The translations under genes and the position numbers were made by a program. Positions 63,501 through 64,000 of a DNA stretch of 64,000 nt are shown in pieces. Position 1 is the first letter of the stretch, and each line of letters starts with the position of its first letter. Location of the stretch: the NCBI GenBank assembly GCA_026413225.1, contig CM048552.1:53707001-53771000 (forward strand), given 5' to 3'. The notes below the pieces were generated by a model. The model was not told the DNA's origin, did not search any database, and worked only from the letters and a program-made list of their open reading frames with translations. The DNA is from Otis tarda (Eukaryota > Chordata > Aves > Otidiformes > Otididae).

Positions 63501-64000
63501 AGTCTATAATGGAAAGGTGATTGTTTTTATACTTGTAATACATATTTTAAATTGTGTTTATATAGTTTTGATTTTTAGTACTACATAGGTGACTACCTCT
63601 GGCAGTAAAGAATGGGAATATAGTGTCTTTCATTTAAATGTTCTAGAGCTAGCAGAAGCAGGACAATCCTTTGAAGGATAGGAATAAAATTACACATTGA
63701 TGTCGGTGTGAATAACTGACTTCAAGATAAATGAGGATAGCTGCAAAAAGTAGTCCCCGCAACCACGCAGTGGTCCAGAGCAGCAGCTGTGCTGAATTGA
63801 GCTGTCTGAAATGGATTTGGCTGCCTCAGTTCCTCAGTGCAGTGCCCCTACTGCCCAGGGGCTGTAAGGGAAGACATGGGCAGGAAGACACAGCTGGAGC
63901 ATCCAGGGCTCTTTTCTGTGGTGGCAGCCTAAGCCTAAGCCTGCTTAAAATAATAGTGAGGAAGACGGACTGTTTCAAGGACCTGGCAGCCCACCTTCCC
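60557..64000. other. DDX47 3' UTR and downstream intergenic DNA
   Basis: The first AATAAA on the + strand after the stop that I see is at 61575-61580, the next at 62326-62331; either could end the DDX47 mRNA. No further gene is recognised to the window end; a 116-codon frame at 62680-63030 has no known domain. Confidence 0.45.

Overview
The window is genomic DNA of a bird. Four things support this: intron-poor replication-dependent histone genes whose proteins match avian H1, H2A, H2B and H3.2; two CR1 LINEs with the avian octamer-like 3' end (ATTCTATG-type repeats); an LTR-type repeat common in bird genomes; and an APOLD1-DDX47 gene pair followed by ordinary spliced vertebrate intergenic sequence. 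I cannot name the species.

Layout. 0.4-4.3 kb is a reduced histone array: an H1 pseudogene (+), a divergent H2A(-)/H2B(+) pair and a lone H2B(-). 4.5-8.9 kb holds a degenerate GCGATGTGTGTGTC tandem array, an orphan GC-rich island and A-rich low-complexity DNA. 8.9-16.2 kb is filled by a CR1 LINE, an LTR-type repeat and a second CR1 LINE. 18.4-28.0 kb is an eight-gene histone array of mirror symmetry: H1(+) H2A(-) H2B(+) H3(+) | H3(-) H2B(-) H2A(+) H1(-). 28-43.6 kb has no gene I can support, only old repeats and microsatellites. APOLD1 (TATA promoter and 5' exon near 43.7 kb, single coding exon at 46.0-46.7 kb) and DDX47 (12 coding exons, 52.6-60.6 kb) occupy the right side, both on the + strand.

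All ten histone genes keep intact frames and the S-phase 3' stem-loop instead of a poly(A) signal, so they should be expressed in S phase to package new DNA. No H4 gene is present. The main unusual structure is the inverted duplication centred near 23.25 kb. Its H3 arms are collinear without any net indel for about 1.4 kb (all paired landmarks sum to 46,494), while the H2A/H2B promoters in the two arms are unrelated to each other, and the left one instead matches the array at 2 kb. The left array looks like a decayed copy of the same eight-gene unit that lost its H3 pair, one H2A and one H1 and retains a pseudogenised H1 with a fossil stem-loop. Inside the H3 arms lies a conserved block with a motif resembling the H4-specific GGTCCG promoter element, possibly the trace of a lost divergent H4 gene.
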